A stretch of DNA of 64,000 nt from Paenibacillus sp. FSL K6-0276. Its GTDB lineage: Bacteria > Bacillota > Bacilli > Paenibacillales > Paenibacillaceae. The position numbers and the translations under genes are program-made. Position 1 is the first letter of the stretch, and every line of letters starts with the position of its first letter. Below the pieces are notes generated by a model. That model ran no database searches. It was not told where the DNA came from and saw only the letters and a list, made by a program, of their open reading frames with translations. The DNA is taken from the NCBI RefSeq assembly GCF_037977235.1, contig NZ_CP150276.1:2728001-2792000 (forward strand). Direction: 5' to 3'. Below are positions 17,244 through 25,802 of the stretch, in pieces.

Positions 17244-18041
17244 GTGAAGACAACATCTGAGAAGAGGCTGGATCAATTGAGAATGGGATCAAGAGGAACA
17301 AGAATCGAAGTTTTCGTATTTGTACTGTTGTTGTGGACAAACACTATTTTTATGGGCAGTGCAGATGCCGCTTATGTTGGCTCATCCACAGACGTTGTGC
17401 TGCAGCAAATGCAACTGGAGAAGAAAAACCATCTACCGCAAGGGTTTGTCTATTTGGATGAAGTGATTCCTACAGCACAATATGAGATTCGATACTACGG
17501 GGACAATAATTTTGTTGGGAAGCGGATTGATGGTTACAAGTCACCTTTAGCGATATTCTCGCGGACAGCGGCAACGGCTTTAAAGGCTGTAAGTGAGGAT
17601 TTAGCGAACCAAGGATATATTCTTAAAATCTATGATGCTTATCGTCCGCAGACGGCGGTGAATCATTTTGTAAAATGGTCACAGAATGCCGCAGATACTA
17701 AGATGAAGCAGCAATATTATCCGCGTCTGGATAAACGTAATTTATTCAAACTCGGATTTATAGCTAAAAAATCAGGTCATTCCAGAGGGAGCACCGTCGA
17801 TTTAACGATCGTAAATAAAGAAACGGGCCTTGATGTAGATATGGGTAGCCCTTTTGATTTTTTCGGAGATATCTCCTATTATGATACGTCCTTAATCAAC
17901 AAGACTCAGAAAGCAAATCGCGCAATCCTCAAAGAGGCAATGGAAGAACAGGGATTTAAACCTTATAGTAAGGAATGGTGGCATTTTACCTTGATCAAGG
18001 AATCTTATCCTAAACAATACTTTGACTTCAAAGTGGAATAA
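17244..18041 (+). CDS. D-alanyl-D-alanine dipeptidase, VanX/DdpX type, exported
   Basis: A 265-residue M15D peptidase. The zinc and catalytic motifs are present: [12 protein letters not shown] (His and Asp ligands), DMGSPFDFF, and EWWHF (catalytic Glu and His ligand); the Arg of DAYRPQTAV matches the transition-state Arg. A hydrophobic N-terminus ending near SADA suggests export, unlike cytoplasmic VanX. The start is uncertain (GTG 17244, TTG 17277 or ATG 17283). No vanH or vanA is nearby, so it probably salvages wall dipeptides rather than giving glycopeptide resistance. Confidence 0.85.
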   Translation: MKTTSEKRLDQLRMGSRGTRIEVFVFVLLLWTNTIFMGSADAAYVGSSTDVVLQQMQLEKKNHLPQGFVYLDEVIPTAQYEIRYYGDNNFVGKRIDGYKSPLAIFSRTAATALKAVSEDLANQGYILKIYDAYRPQTAVNHFVKWSQNAADTKMKQQYYPRLDKRNLFKLGFIAKKSGHSRGSTVDLTIVNKETGLDVDMGSPFDFFGDISYYDTSLINKTQKANRAILKEAMEEQGFKPYSKEWWHFTLIKESYPKQYFDFKVE

Positions 18042-18052
18042 CTGAACTAGAA

Positions 18053-18090
18053 GAAGCGGTTCAACATAATGTTGGAACGTTTCTTTTTTT
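18053..18090 (+). terminator. Terminator after the dipeptidase gene
   Basis: A stem GAAGCGGTTCAACA / TGTTGGAACGTTTC with one bulge and loop TAA, then seven T. Confidence 0.85.
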
Positions 18091-18172
18091 ATGGAGTTTG
18101 AATCTCAGAGGATTAGCTCAAGCTGGAAACGAATATAATAATAGTAGGCATAAAAAAGGAGGTTTTGAGGTG

Positions 18173-18922
18173 ATGAAGAAAATCGTGGCTGTTGTTGTGT
18201 TGAGTGTATTGTTAATAGCTAATGGATTTGGAATAACATCCTCTTCTACGGTCTGGGCTGCTTCGAGCGATGTCAGGGTTATTTTAAACGGACAAGTTCT
18301 AAACGCAGACCCGTATTCGCCCTATCCTAACGGTTCTACGGTCATGATCCCGCTTAGAGAATCATCAATTGCCTTGAAATACAAAGTGGCTTATCAAAAA
18401 AGCTCAGATACCATTACATTAAGTGGAGTCAAACAAAAGATTGAATATAAGGTAGGAGACGACCATATTACCATTAATGATAAAGAGAAAAGAGATTTTA
18501 AAGATGATGTTGTCTTTAAGAAGGAACACTTATACGTTCCACTTTCTTTTTTTACTAGTTTAGGACTATTGACTGCCTATGATGCTGACGCTAATCTAGC
18601 GGAGATCTATACCCCTGAGGTGACTGCGAATGCGATAGCGGGGTTACTTACCACCGGACAATTTCAGGTATTAGAAGATCGTTTCTTTAGTGAAGAACTG
18701 AAGCGTTCGATTTCGGTTACGGGTCTGCAACAAAACTGGGAGGAACTATCGGTACAAGCAGGTAATTACCATGGAGTAAAAGCTACAGAAAGCAATCAAA
18801 CGGTGGATCAATTCTCAATACAATGTGTATTGAGTTTTGCTCAGGCGGATGCTTCGCTTGAGATTATCCTGAATAAGTCCGGAAAAATTATTGATCTACG
18901 GGAGAAGTTGCTTCTAAAGTAA
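18173..18922 (+). CDS. Secreted protein: copper amine oxidase N-terminal-like domain plus DUF3887-like domain
   Basis: About 249 residues. After a signal peptide (ending near VWAASS), residues about 28-140 match the copper amine oxidase N-terminal (stalk) domain common in Paenibacillus wall proteins: VILNGQVL, MIPLRESSIALKYKV, LYVPLSFF. The last 100 residues (LLTTGQFQVLEDRFFSEELK and on) resemble DUF3887. No catalytic oxidase domain is present. GTG 18170 directly before ATG 18173 is the alternative start, and AGGAGG fits it slightly better. Confidence 0.75.
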   Translation: MKKIVAVVVLSVLLIANGFGITSSSTVWAASSDVRVILNGQVLNADPYSPYPNGSTVMIPLRESSIALKYKVAYQKSSDTITLSGVKQKIEYKVGDDHITINDKEKRDFKDDVVFKKEHLYVPLSFFTSLGLLTAYDADANLAEIYTPEVTANAIAGLLTTGQFQVLEDRFFSEELKRSISVTGLQQNWEELSVQAGNYHGVKATESNQTVDQFSIQCVLSFAQADASLEIILNKSGKIIDLREKLLLK

Positions 18923-18958
18923 TCTGAGAATTTCAAACATTCAGATACACACATAACA

Positions 18959-19021
18959 GACTATGCTCATGTTCCTTAAGAAGAAATTTCTTATAGGGAC
19001 TAAGCGTAGTCTTTTTTTTTG
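18959..19021 (+). terminator. Strong terminator
   Basis: A three-part stem (GACTATGCT/AGCGTAGTC, GTTCC/GGGAC, TAAGAA/TTCTTA) capped by GAAA, followed by nine or more T. Confidence 0.88.
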
Positions 19022-19088
19022 TTTCAACATACATTCTGAGATGATCGTAAACACAATGTATTTTTATTGTAAAAAAGGGTTTTATTTG

Positions 19089-19117
19089 TTGACTTTCACA
19101 TTCAACGAAGGTAAATT
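19089..19117 (+). promoter_or_regulatory. Promoter of the second DHA2 pump
   Basis: TTGACT (19089-19094), 17 bases, TAAATT (19112-19117), about 60 bases before the chosen start codon. Confidence 0.6.
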
Positions 19118-19176
19118 AAAATTTGAAATAATTGTTAAAGCATTTAACTAAATTAGAGAAAAGAGTGGAGTACTGG

Positions 19177-20676
19177 ATGACAAAATCAATGACTGGAATG
19201 AGTGCTACAGAAGAACAGCCATTCTCGCTAAGAGCTATCATACCCCCGCTTCTTGCCATTATCGTGGGTATGATTATGGTTATTCTAGATGGAACCGTCG
19301 TGAATGTGGCTGTCCCCAAGCTGGTGGATTATTTCGGCTCTGATCTCCAAACGATTCAATGGACGATTACAGGTTACACTTTAGCTTTAGCCGCTGTAAT
19401 ACCACTCGCAGGCTGGATGACTGACCGTTTTGGGTCAAAACAAGTATTTCTGGTGACGCTCACGTTGTTTATTCTTGGCTCCATGTTATGTTCAGTGGCT
19501 CAAACCTCTTCGCAGCTTGTTATTTTTCGTGTGATTCAAGGTCTTGGTGGGGGAATGGTTGCCCCAATAGGGATGGCTATGGTTTTTAAATTAGCTCCAG
19601 CAGAAAGAAGAGGATCGATTATGGGGATGCTTGGAATTCCCATGCTGCTTGCACCTGCACTTGGCCCGATTTTGTCCGGATGGCTTGTTGAATATGTTAG
19701 CTGGCATTGGATCTTCTTGATCAACGTGCCGATTGGGATTGTTGGTATTATTCTTGGTGTTAAGTATCTACCTAAGACGGAGAAGATCGGTAAAGGCAAT
19801 CTCGATGTATTAGGCATTATACTGGCTCCGATTGCGTTCTCCATGCTGGCTTATGGAGTAAATGAAGGTGGGGCGAATAGTTGGTCATCAACTCCAGCAA
19901 TCCTCGGGTTAACTGTTGGGGGTATTGCACTGATTCTTTTTATAATCGTTGAGTTACGGCATAAACAGCCTTTGCTGGATCTACGCGTCTTTCGTTCCTC
20001 AGATTTCACCCGCGGCATTATCTTAACATGGGTTATGCAAGCCGCATTGTTTGGTTCTATGCTGTTCGTGCCGCTATACTTACAGCAGATTCGGGCTTAT
20101 ACACCACTAGAAACGGGTCTAATTCTGCTTCCACAAGCTTTAGCTTGTGTAATCGGCATGCCGCTTGGTGGTAAGTTGTTTGATAAGATAGGAGCCCGCC
20201 CTCTGGCATTTGTGGGTCTGAGCATCATTACAATTACCTTATTCCTGCTATCGGGGATTACGATAACTACAAGTCTAAACACAATTATGATGTATCTTGC
20301 TTTATTAGGATTTGGGATGGGCATAGCGATGATGCCGCTCAATACACATGTTCTGAATGCAGCGCCGCGTGAATTGGTGAGCCGTGTCACATCGCTTACA
20401 GCGGCAGCACAGCAGGTGGTGGTGGCCTTTGCCGTCGCAGGCTTAACGGGCTATCTGACAAGTCAAATTACTGTTCACATGGGAGCATTGAAAGCGGGAA
20501 GTAATCCTTTATCAGCAGCAGTTCTAGGCTTCGATGATGTATTCTTCCTATCTGGCTGTATAGCTGTAGTCGGTGTACTCATGAGTATTATCCTGCGCAA
20601 ACCGAAGCTTTCCGCAAATGATTCCTCCTCCGGAGAAGGTCAGAAGGCAGATGCAGCAATGATGATGGGACATTAA
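19177..20676 (+). CDS. DHA2-type multidrug MFS transporter
   Basis: A 499-residue protein with about 14 membrane segments. ILDGTVVNVAVPKLV (motif D1 region), TGYTLALAAVIPLAGWMTDRFG (motif A) and LAPALGPILSG (motif C, typical of antiporters) place it in the EmrB/QacA group. GTGGAG six bases before ATG 19177 sets the start; the frame could extend to 19132. It stands alone between two strong terminators. The drug range cannot be read from the sequence. Confidence 0.87.
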   Translation: MTKSMTGMSATEEQPFSLRAIIPPLLAIIVGMIMVILDGTVVNVAVPKLVDYFGSDLQTIQWTITGYTLALAAVIPLAGWMTDRFGSKQVFLVTLTLFILGSMLCSVAQTSSQLVIFRVIQGLGGGMVAPIGMAMVFKLAPAERRGSIMGMLGIPMLLAPALGPILSGWLVEYVSWHWIFLINVPIGIVGIILGVKYLPKTEKIGKGNLDVLGIILAPIAFSMLAYGVNEGGANSWSSTPAILGLTVGGIALILFIIVELRHKQPLLDLRVFRSSDFTRGIILTWVMQAALFGSMLFVPLYLQQIRAYTPLETGLILLPQALACVIGMPLGGKLFDKIGARPLAFVGLSIITITLFLLSGITITTSLNTIMMYLALLGFGMGIAMMPLNTHVLNAAPRELVSRVTSLTAAAQQVVVAFAVAGLTGYLTSQITVHMGALKAGSNPLSAAVLGFDDVFFLSGCIAVVGVLMSIILRKPKLSANDSSSGEGQKADAAMMMGH

Positions 20677-20701
20677 TTCATACGATAATCTTTGATAAAA
20701 T

Positions 20702-20747
20702 AAAAAGGCGTCGTTTAGCTTGTATAGCTAGCGACGCCTTTTTTTGT
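20702..20747. terminator. Bidirectional terminator
   Basis: AAAAAGGCGTCG / CGACGCCTTTTT flanks a short loop with AGCT. A-run and T-run on the two sides let it serve both the DHA2 gene and the convergent EamA gene. Confidence 0.85.
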
Positions 20748-20761
20748 ATGAGAAAATCATC

Positions 20762-21667
20762 CTATAGATGTTCTGGTTTCTTTTGTGCCCACTGAGGGCT
20801 GAACGTAACTTTACCAAGTAGCTCCGATGCTACAATCCCCAGTAGAACAAGGGCTGCGCCAGCATATCCTTGCATCGATAGCTTTTCAGCAGCGAACCAG
20901 TAGCCAAACAGCGCGGCGAATACCGGCTCAAGGGAGAAGATCAATCCGGTGCGTGTTGGGGAAGTATATTTTTGAGCAATGGGTTGTAAGATGAAGCCAC
21001 AGGCACTACAGAGAATCCCAAGTGCGAGGATCGCTATCCAAGCTGGTAAAGTCGAAGGAAGCGAAGGTGTCTCGAACAGTGCAGATAATACTAAAGCAAA
21101 CCCTCCGGCAAAACCTAACTGCAAGATCCCAATATTGAGTGAATCACATTCTTTTACCGCCTTGCCTGTAAATAAAATCTGTACCGCATAGAACACCGCC
21201 GAAAGGATACATAGGAAGTCACCCGGCTGAATCTTTAAGGTTGCGTTTAATGTAAGGAGTCCAATTCCAGCTATAGCGAGTACGGAGCCAAAGACTTGCG
21301 GAGGTGCGACTCTTTTTTTGAAAATAACCCGATCTAGTATCGGTACAAATATGACCGTCAGGGCTACTAAAAATCCTGCATTGGAGGTTGTCGTGGTCTT
21401 AAGTCCGAACGTTATACATGTGAACACGCCGAGGAGTAAGAATCCGAGAAGAGCACCATATTTCAATGTTTTGATGTCAACTTTTCTTAAACGTTTGTGG
21501 AAGATCACTGCGGCTAATATAAAAGCAAGTCCGAAGCGGAGTGCAATCAGATTGAATTCGCCTAACGTGCCTAACCCCATTTTCATAAATATGTAGGAAG
21601 AACCCCAAAATAATGTTACAACTAACAGCATCAGCTCAGCTTTGAGCGGTTTCATCTCGTCATCCAT
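20762..21667 (-). CDS. EamA/DMT-family transporter
   Basis: A 301-residue protein of ten hydrophobic segments in two EamA repeats (first repeat TLFWGSSYIFMKMGLGTLGE, second with SAVFYAVQILFTGKAV). Such 10-TM proteins export amino acids, nucleosides or other metabolites. A purine-rich AAGAAGG lies just before ATG 21667; ATG 21655 is another choice. It is divergent from a LysR gene, a pairing that often means the LysR protein controls the transporter. Confidence 0.83.
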   Translation of the reverse strand: MDDEMKPLKAELMLLVVTLFWGSSYIFMKMGLGTLGEFNLIALRFGLAFILAAVIFHKRLRKVDIKTLKYGALLGFLLLGVFTCITFGLKTTTTSNAGFLVALTVIFVPILDRVIFKKRVAPPQVFGSVLAIAGIGLLTLNATLKIQPGDFLCILSAVFYAVQILFTGKAVKECDSLNIGILQLGFAGGFALVLSALFETPSLPSTLPAWIAILALGILCSACGFILQPIAQKYTSPTRTGLIFSLEPVFAALFGYWFAAEKLSMQGYAGAALVLLGIVASELLGKVTFSPQWAQKKPEHL

Positions 21668-21784
21668 CCTTCTTTAATTTCAACTTAATTTAGTATAATA
21701 CGGCTCTATACATAAGGTAACTGAATGTTTATCATAGGATACATGAGTAAAACTTATGTAATTTATAAAGGTGAGGGATAGCGT

Positions 21785-22660
21785 TTGAGCATTAATAAAT
21801 ATGAGATTTTTCTAAAAGTTGTAGAGCTAGGGAGCTTAACAAAAGCAGCAGATGTGCTGGGCTTTACGCAATCTGGAATTAGCCACACGATTAGTAGCCT
21901 GGAGATGGAGTTTGGTTTCACGTTATTAATTAGAAATAGATCTGGCGTTAAATTGACGGTAAATGGGGAGCAAGTACTACAGCCTATCCGTGAAATTCTA
22001 AAGTGGAATGAAAAATTGAAGCAGGAGGTAGCAGATATACATGGGCTAGAGGTCGGGACCATAACCATTGGTACATTCACCAGTGTATCCGTGCATTGGC
22101 TACCAGGAATGATTAAGCAATTTCGCTGTGAGTACCCCTTTATAGAAATTAGGTTGATGGAAGGTGGTTACTTAGAGGTTGAGCAATGGATCGAGGCTGG
22201 AGTTGTAGATTGCGGTTTTATTTCTCTGCCTACACGTGAGAAGTTCGAAGTGATTCCCTTAAAAAAGGACCGGATGTTAGGCATCGTATCCAAAGAGAAT
22301 CCGCTTAGTGCAGAACCGTTCCTGTCATTATCACAAATTGCTAAGGAGGATTTCATTATCCCAAAGGCTGGTTCGGATTATGATGTTAGACGTGTGCTGG
22401 ATAAGGCGGGCATCAAACCGAATATTAAATTCTCAGCGGGTGATGATTATGCCATTATGGCCATGGTGGAGAAGGGGCTTGGGATTAGTATTTTGCCAGA
22501 GCTTGTACTAACTCGTCAGAATTATAAAGTAGCTATGCTTGAATTGGAGGAACGTAGTTTCAGATCGTTAGGAATAGCTGTCCATTCTATGAAATACGCA
22601 TCTCCTGTCACTAAAAAATTCCTAAAGCATGTACAATCGTGGTTGATGGGGAATCCCTAA
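21785..22660 (+). CDS. LysR-family regulator
   Basis: A 291-residue protein. Residues 5-62 are the LysR winged helix (FLKVVELGSLTKAADVLGFT, then QSGISHTISSLE). The rest is the periplasmic-binding-like effector domain (VGTITIGTFTSVSVHWLPGM). It starts at TTG 21785 after AAAGGTGAGG. It probably acts on the divergent EamA gene and on itself through the 117-base shared region. Confidence 0.84.
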   Translation: MSINKYEIFLKVVELGSLTKAADVLGFTQSGISHTISSLEMEFGFTLLIRNRSGVKLTVNGEQVLQPIREILKWNEKLKQEVADIHGLEVGTITIGTFTSVSVHWLPGMIKQFRCEYPFIEIRLMEGGYLEVEQWIEAGVVDCGFISLPTREKFEVIPLKKDRMLGIVSKENPLSAEPFLSLSQIAKEDFIIPKAGSDYDVRRVLDKAGIKPNIKFSAGDDYAIMAMVEKGLGISILPELVLTRQNYKVAMLELEERSFRSLGIAVHSMKYASPVTKKFLKHVQSWLMGNP

Positions 22661-22689
22661 ATTCTGAGAATACACCTTTTTGATTGATA

Positions 22690-22718
22690 AAATCCCCTGA
22701 TTCATTACAGGGGATTTA
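22690..22718 (+). terminator. Terminator-like hairpin after the LysR gene
   Basis: Perfect ten-pair stem AAATCCCCTG / CAGGGGATTT; only three T follow, so strength is moderate. Confidence 0.65.
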
Positions 22719-22744
22719 GTATTAATAAATATCCAAAATAAGGG

Positions 22745-22787
22745 TTGACGGAGGGCATGGTCCATGAGAGAATGTACGCGCGTACAT
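22745..22787 (+). promoter_or_regulatory. lacI-type gene promoter and 16-base perfect palindromic operator
   Basis: TTGACG (22745-22750), 17 bases, GAGAAT (22768-22773) make a weak promoter. The perfect palindrome ATGTACGC / GCGTACAT (22772-22787) overlaps its end. An even palindrome centred on CG is the design LacI-family proteins bind, so self-repression is likely. Confidence 0.65.
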
Positions 22788-22819
22788 CTATTGAATGCGC
22801 TTTCGTAGGAGGGATTTCT

Positions 22820-23872
22820 ATCGCCAGCCGTAAAGAGGTTGCCGAGCTTGCCGGAGTCTCAGAAGCCACAGTCTCTCGCGTGTTAAACAATGTAGGTCCG
22901 CTCAAGGAAGAAACGAAGGAACGTGTGTTGGCAGCTGCACTCAAGCTGGGATATACCCCTAGTTCACTCGCTCAGAGCTTTGCTCGCAAAAGGAGTGGGA
23001 ACCTCGGTGTAGTAATGCCTTATTTGCCAAAAGCTCGCTTGTTCTCCACTTATTATTTTTCAGAAATATTAAGTGGAATTGGGAGTAAAGCGCGAGAAGA
23101 GGGTTATGATCTGTTAATGCTGTTTCGAAATGCCGAAGAGCCAATGGACTATAGCGAATTGTTTAAGATGCGGAAGATTGATGCATGCATTGTACTCGGC
23201 GCCAAAGAAGAACCTGGTGAGCTAGCTTCACTTCGCCGTTTGAAGGAGGAAGGCCATCCGTTTTGTCTGATTAATCAGCATTTTGAAGGAGAAGCTTTTC
23301 ATGAGGTGGATGCCGATCATGTCGAAGGATGCTGGCAAGCAGTAAGGCACTTATTGGATCAGGGATTTACGAGGATTGCCTTTCTAAACGGCCCAGAATC
23401 TTATTCGAACAGCCGAGATCGTTTAACTGGTTATGCCCACGCTTTGGCGGAGTCGAACATTCCTTTGGATGATTCGATTCTATTCGAAGGTAACTTCAGT
23501 CGTAAAAGCGGCGTCATTGCTGCCAAGGAGATGTTGCCTCTGCTGAATGAGATTGATGCCATTGTTGCCGCTAATGATCGAATGGCCATTGGGTTGCAGC
23601 AAGGTCTGCAGGAGCTAGGCATCCCAAGGGATCACATCCCAGCCATCGTGGGTTATGATGATTCAGACGCTGCTGAGCTTACTACACCAGCCTTAAGCAG
23701 TGTACGTGTTCCCTTTTATGAGCTAGGAGAAATCGCTGTTGTTAAGGTGTTAGAATTGGAGGGTACTAATCTCTCAGAAACATCAGCGTCCTCCCAAGTC
23801 ATCCAGATTAAACTACCGACAGAACTTGTTATACGAGCTTCATCTAATATTATGAATCCTAAGGAGGAATAA
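22820..23872 (+). CDS. LacI-family regulator, apparent ATC start
   Basis: About 350 residues: LacI DNA-binding domain (KEVAELAGVSEATVSRVLNN, hinge with LAQSFARKRSG) and a sugar-binding domain (NLGVVMPYLP onward, VGYDDSDAAELTTPALSSVR near the end). AGGAGG (22807-22812) stands seven bases before ATC 22820, and IASRKEVAELAGVS lines up with the usual MASxKxVAxLAGVS opening, so translation seems to start at ATC. Upstream in-frame ATGs lie in the promoter and operator. It likely controls the downstream oxidoreductase operon. Confidence 0.85.
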   Translation: MASRKEVAELAGVSEATVSRVLNNVGPLKEETKERVLAAALKLGYTPSSLAQSFARKRSGNLGVVMPYLPKARLFSTYYFSEILSGIGSKAREEGYDLLMLFRNAEEPMDYSELFKMRKIDACIVLGAKEEPGELASLRRLKEEGHPFCLINQHFEGEAFHEVDADHVEGCWQAVRHLLDQGFTRIAFLNGPESYSNSRDRLTGYAHALAESNIPLDDSILFEGNFSRKSGVIAAKEMLPLLNEIDAIVAANDRMAIGLQQGLQELGIPRDHIPAIVGYDDSDAAELTTPALSSVRVPFYELGEIAVVKVLELEGTNLSETSASSQVIQIKLPTELVIRASSNIMNPKEE

Positions 23873-23873
23873 G

Positions 23874-25034
23874 ATGAAACAGCTTCGCATCGGAATGATC
23901 GGTTATAAATTTATGGGCAAGGCTCATAGTAATGCTTACCGCAGTTTGCCAATGTTTTTCCCGAAAGCGCTTAAACCTGAGATGTCTGTGATTTGTGGAC
24001 GCAATGCTGAAGCGCTTGAAGAGGCTGCCACTCAATTAGGATGGTCGGATTGTGTTACGGATTGGAGAGATCTAATCGCTCATGAGGACGTCGATCTTAT
24101 TGATATAAATGCCCCTAGTAATGCACATAAGGAGATTGCTCTGGCAGCTGCCAAAGCTGGTAAACATATTTTTTGTGAAAAACCACTCGCGCTGACCTTG
24201 GCGGATTCCCGTGAAATGCTGCAAGCCGCTGAAGCTGCAGGGGTTACACATATGGTTGGTTTTAATTATCGTTTTTCACCGGCGGTTAGACTTGCTAAGA
24301 AGCTTGTAGAGAGCGGGAGGCTTGGGAAGATCTATCATTTTCGGGCTTGGTTTCTACAAGACTGGATTATTGATCCGGAGTTCCCGTTAGTGTGGAGATT
24401 GCAGAAGGAGATTGCGGGTTCAGGCTCACATGGAGATCTAGGTGCGCATCTCATTGATTTGGCACATTTCTTAGTAGGTGATGTGAAGGAAGTAACCGGC
24501 ATGAGTGAGACCTTCATTAAAGAACGTCCACTTGCTGCTGAAATGACTGGATTAAGCGCCAAAGGTGACAAGAATGCACCAAAGGGCAAGGTTACTGTTG
24601 ATGATGCTACATTGTTTTTAGCTCGTTTTGTAAACGGTGCCTTAGGTAGTTTTGAAGCTACGCGGTTCGCAGCAGGTCATCGCTCTACCAATTCTTTTGA
24701 GATCAACGGAAGCCTTGGTAGTGTGAAATTCGATTTCGAGCGTATGAATGAACTTGAAGTCTATTTAACCTCAGATGCTGAGGATGTACAGGGCTTTCGG
24801 CGTGTGCTGGCAACGGACCCTGCGCATGAATATGCGGAGGCTTGGTGGCCGCCTGGTCATACGATTGGTTTTGAACATACGTTTATTCACGAGATGCTGG
24901 AGCTTTCCAACGCGATTGAAGAAGGACGTCAGCCTGTACCTAATTTCCATGATGGAGTGAAATGCCAAGCTGTGCTAGAAGCAGTAGAACGCTCTATTGA
25001 GCAGCGCCGCTGGGTCGAGATATCCGAGATGTAA
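23874..25034 (+). CDS. Gfo/Idh/MocA-family oxidoreductase
   Basis: A 386-residue NAD(P)-dependent sugar or polyol dehydrogenase. The nucleotide motif is GMIGYKFMGKAHSNAY, the family catalytic motif is CEKPLAL (Lys near residue 100), and GSHGDLGAHLIDLAHF holds the catalytic Asp/His. AAGGAGG precedes ATG 23874, one base after the lacI stop region, so it is the first enzyme of that operon. The substrate is unknown; inositol-like or sugar-acid substrates are typical. Confidence 0.88.
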   Translation: MKQLRIGMIGYKFMGKAHSNAYRSLPMFFPKALKPEMSVICGRNAEALEEAATQLGWSDCVTDWRDLIAHEDVDLIDINAPSNAHKEIALAAAKAGKHIFCEKPLALTLADSREMLQAAEAAGVTHMVGFNYRFSPAVRLAKKLVESGRLGKIYHFRAWFLQDWIIDPEFPLVWRLQKEIAGSGSHGDLGAHLIDLAHFLVGDVKEVTGMSETFIKERPLAAEMTGLSAKGDKNAPKGKVTVDDATLFLARFVNGALGSFEATRFAAGHRSTNSFEINGSLGSVKFDFERMNELEVYLTSDAEDVQGFRRVLATDPAHEYAEAWWPPGHTIGFEHTFIHEMLELSNAIEEGRQPVPNFHDGVKCQAVLEAVERSIEQRRWVEISEM

Positions 25035-25059
25035 TCTATCATTTGAAGGAGTGCTGAAG

Positions 25060-25782
25060 ATGAGAAAAGCATTGATTGTATGGGGCGGTTGGGATGGTCA
25101 TGAGCCTGAACAGGTAGCTGATATATTCGCTAAGGTGTTGCAAGAGGAACAGTTTGAAGTGGAGGTTTCGAATTCGCTTGAGGCTTTCGCCGATGCAGAG
25201 AAGCTACTTGGATTAGATTTGATCGTTCCGGTATGGACGATGGGTGCAATCGATCAGAAACATGTTGATAATGTCTCAGCAGCTGTACAGCAAGGGACGG
25301 GTCTTGCGGGTTGCCATGGCGGTATGTGTGATTCTTTCCGAAATAATGTGGATTGGCAGTTTATGACGGGTGGACAATGGGTAGCTCATCCCGGAAATGA
25401 CGGTATTAACTATACCGTAGAGATTTGTCAATGCTCAAGTCCTTTGGTAGAAGGTTTAGAGGATTTCAGCGTTTGTTCAGAGCAATATTACCTGCATGTA
25501 GATCCTGCTGTTGAAGTTCTTGCAACGACTCGCTTTCCGGTTACTGAAGGCCCACATTCATTCAACAAAGCCGTGGATATGCCGGTATGTTGGACTAAAC
25601 GTTGGGGCCATGGAAGAGTGTATTATAATTCACTCGGACATCATGCGGATATTGTAGCTATGCCTCAGGTACGGGAAATGATGCGCAGAGGACTACTATG
25701 GGCAGCCGAGGGTAAAGCTCTTGCACAATCCAATCTTTCAACGGTTAGTAATAGCTATAGCGGAATGGCAGACAGTCAATAA
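25060..25782 (+). CDS. ThuA-domain protein
   Basis: A 240-residue ThuA-like protein (glutamine amidotransferase-like fold): WGGWDGHEPEQVADIFAKVL, GLAGCHGGMCDSFRNNVDWQ, TKRWGHGRVYYNSLGHH. ThuA of rhizobia serves trehalose/maltitol catabolism, where ThuB is a Gfo/Idh enzyme, matching its neighbours here. GAAGGAG before ATG 25060 sets the start; the longer frame overlaps the preceding gene. Confidence 0.85.
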   Translation: MRKALIVWGGWDGHEPEQVADIFAKVLQEEQFEVEVSNSLEAFADAEKLLGLDLIVPVWTMGAIDQKHVDNVSAAVQQGTGLAGCHGGMCDSFRNNVDWQFMTGGQWVAHPGNDGINYTVEICQCSSPLVEGLEDFSVCSEQYYLHVDPAVEVLATTRFPVTEGPHSFNKAVDMPVCWTKRWGHGRVYYNSLGHHADIVAMPQVREMMRRGLLWAAEGKALAQSNLSTVSNSYSGMADSQ

Positions 25783-25802
25783 ACTCTGGGAGAGATCAAC
25801 TA

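Noticed and set aside
17244..18041. Vancomycin resistance cluster
   Set aside because: Only a VanX-type dipeptidase is present, with a signal peptide, and no vanH, vanA or vanRS nearby.
18963..19151. A 62-codon frame
   Set aside because: It starts in a strong terminator hairpin and crosses the promoter of the next gene.
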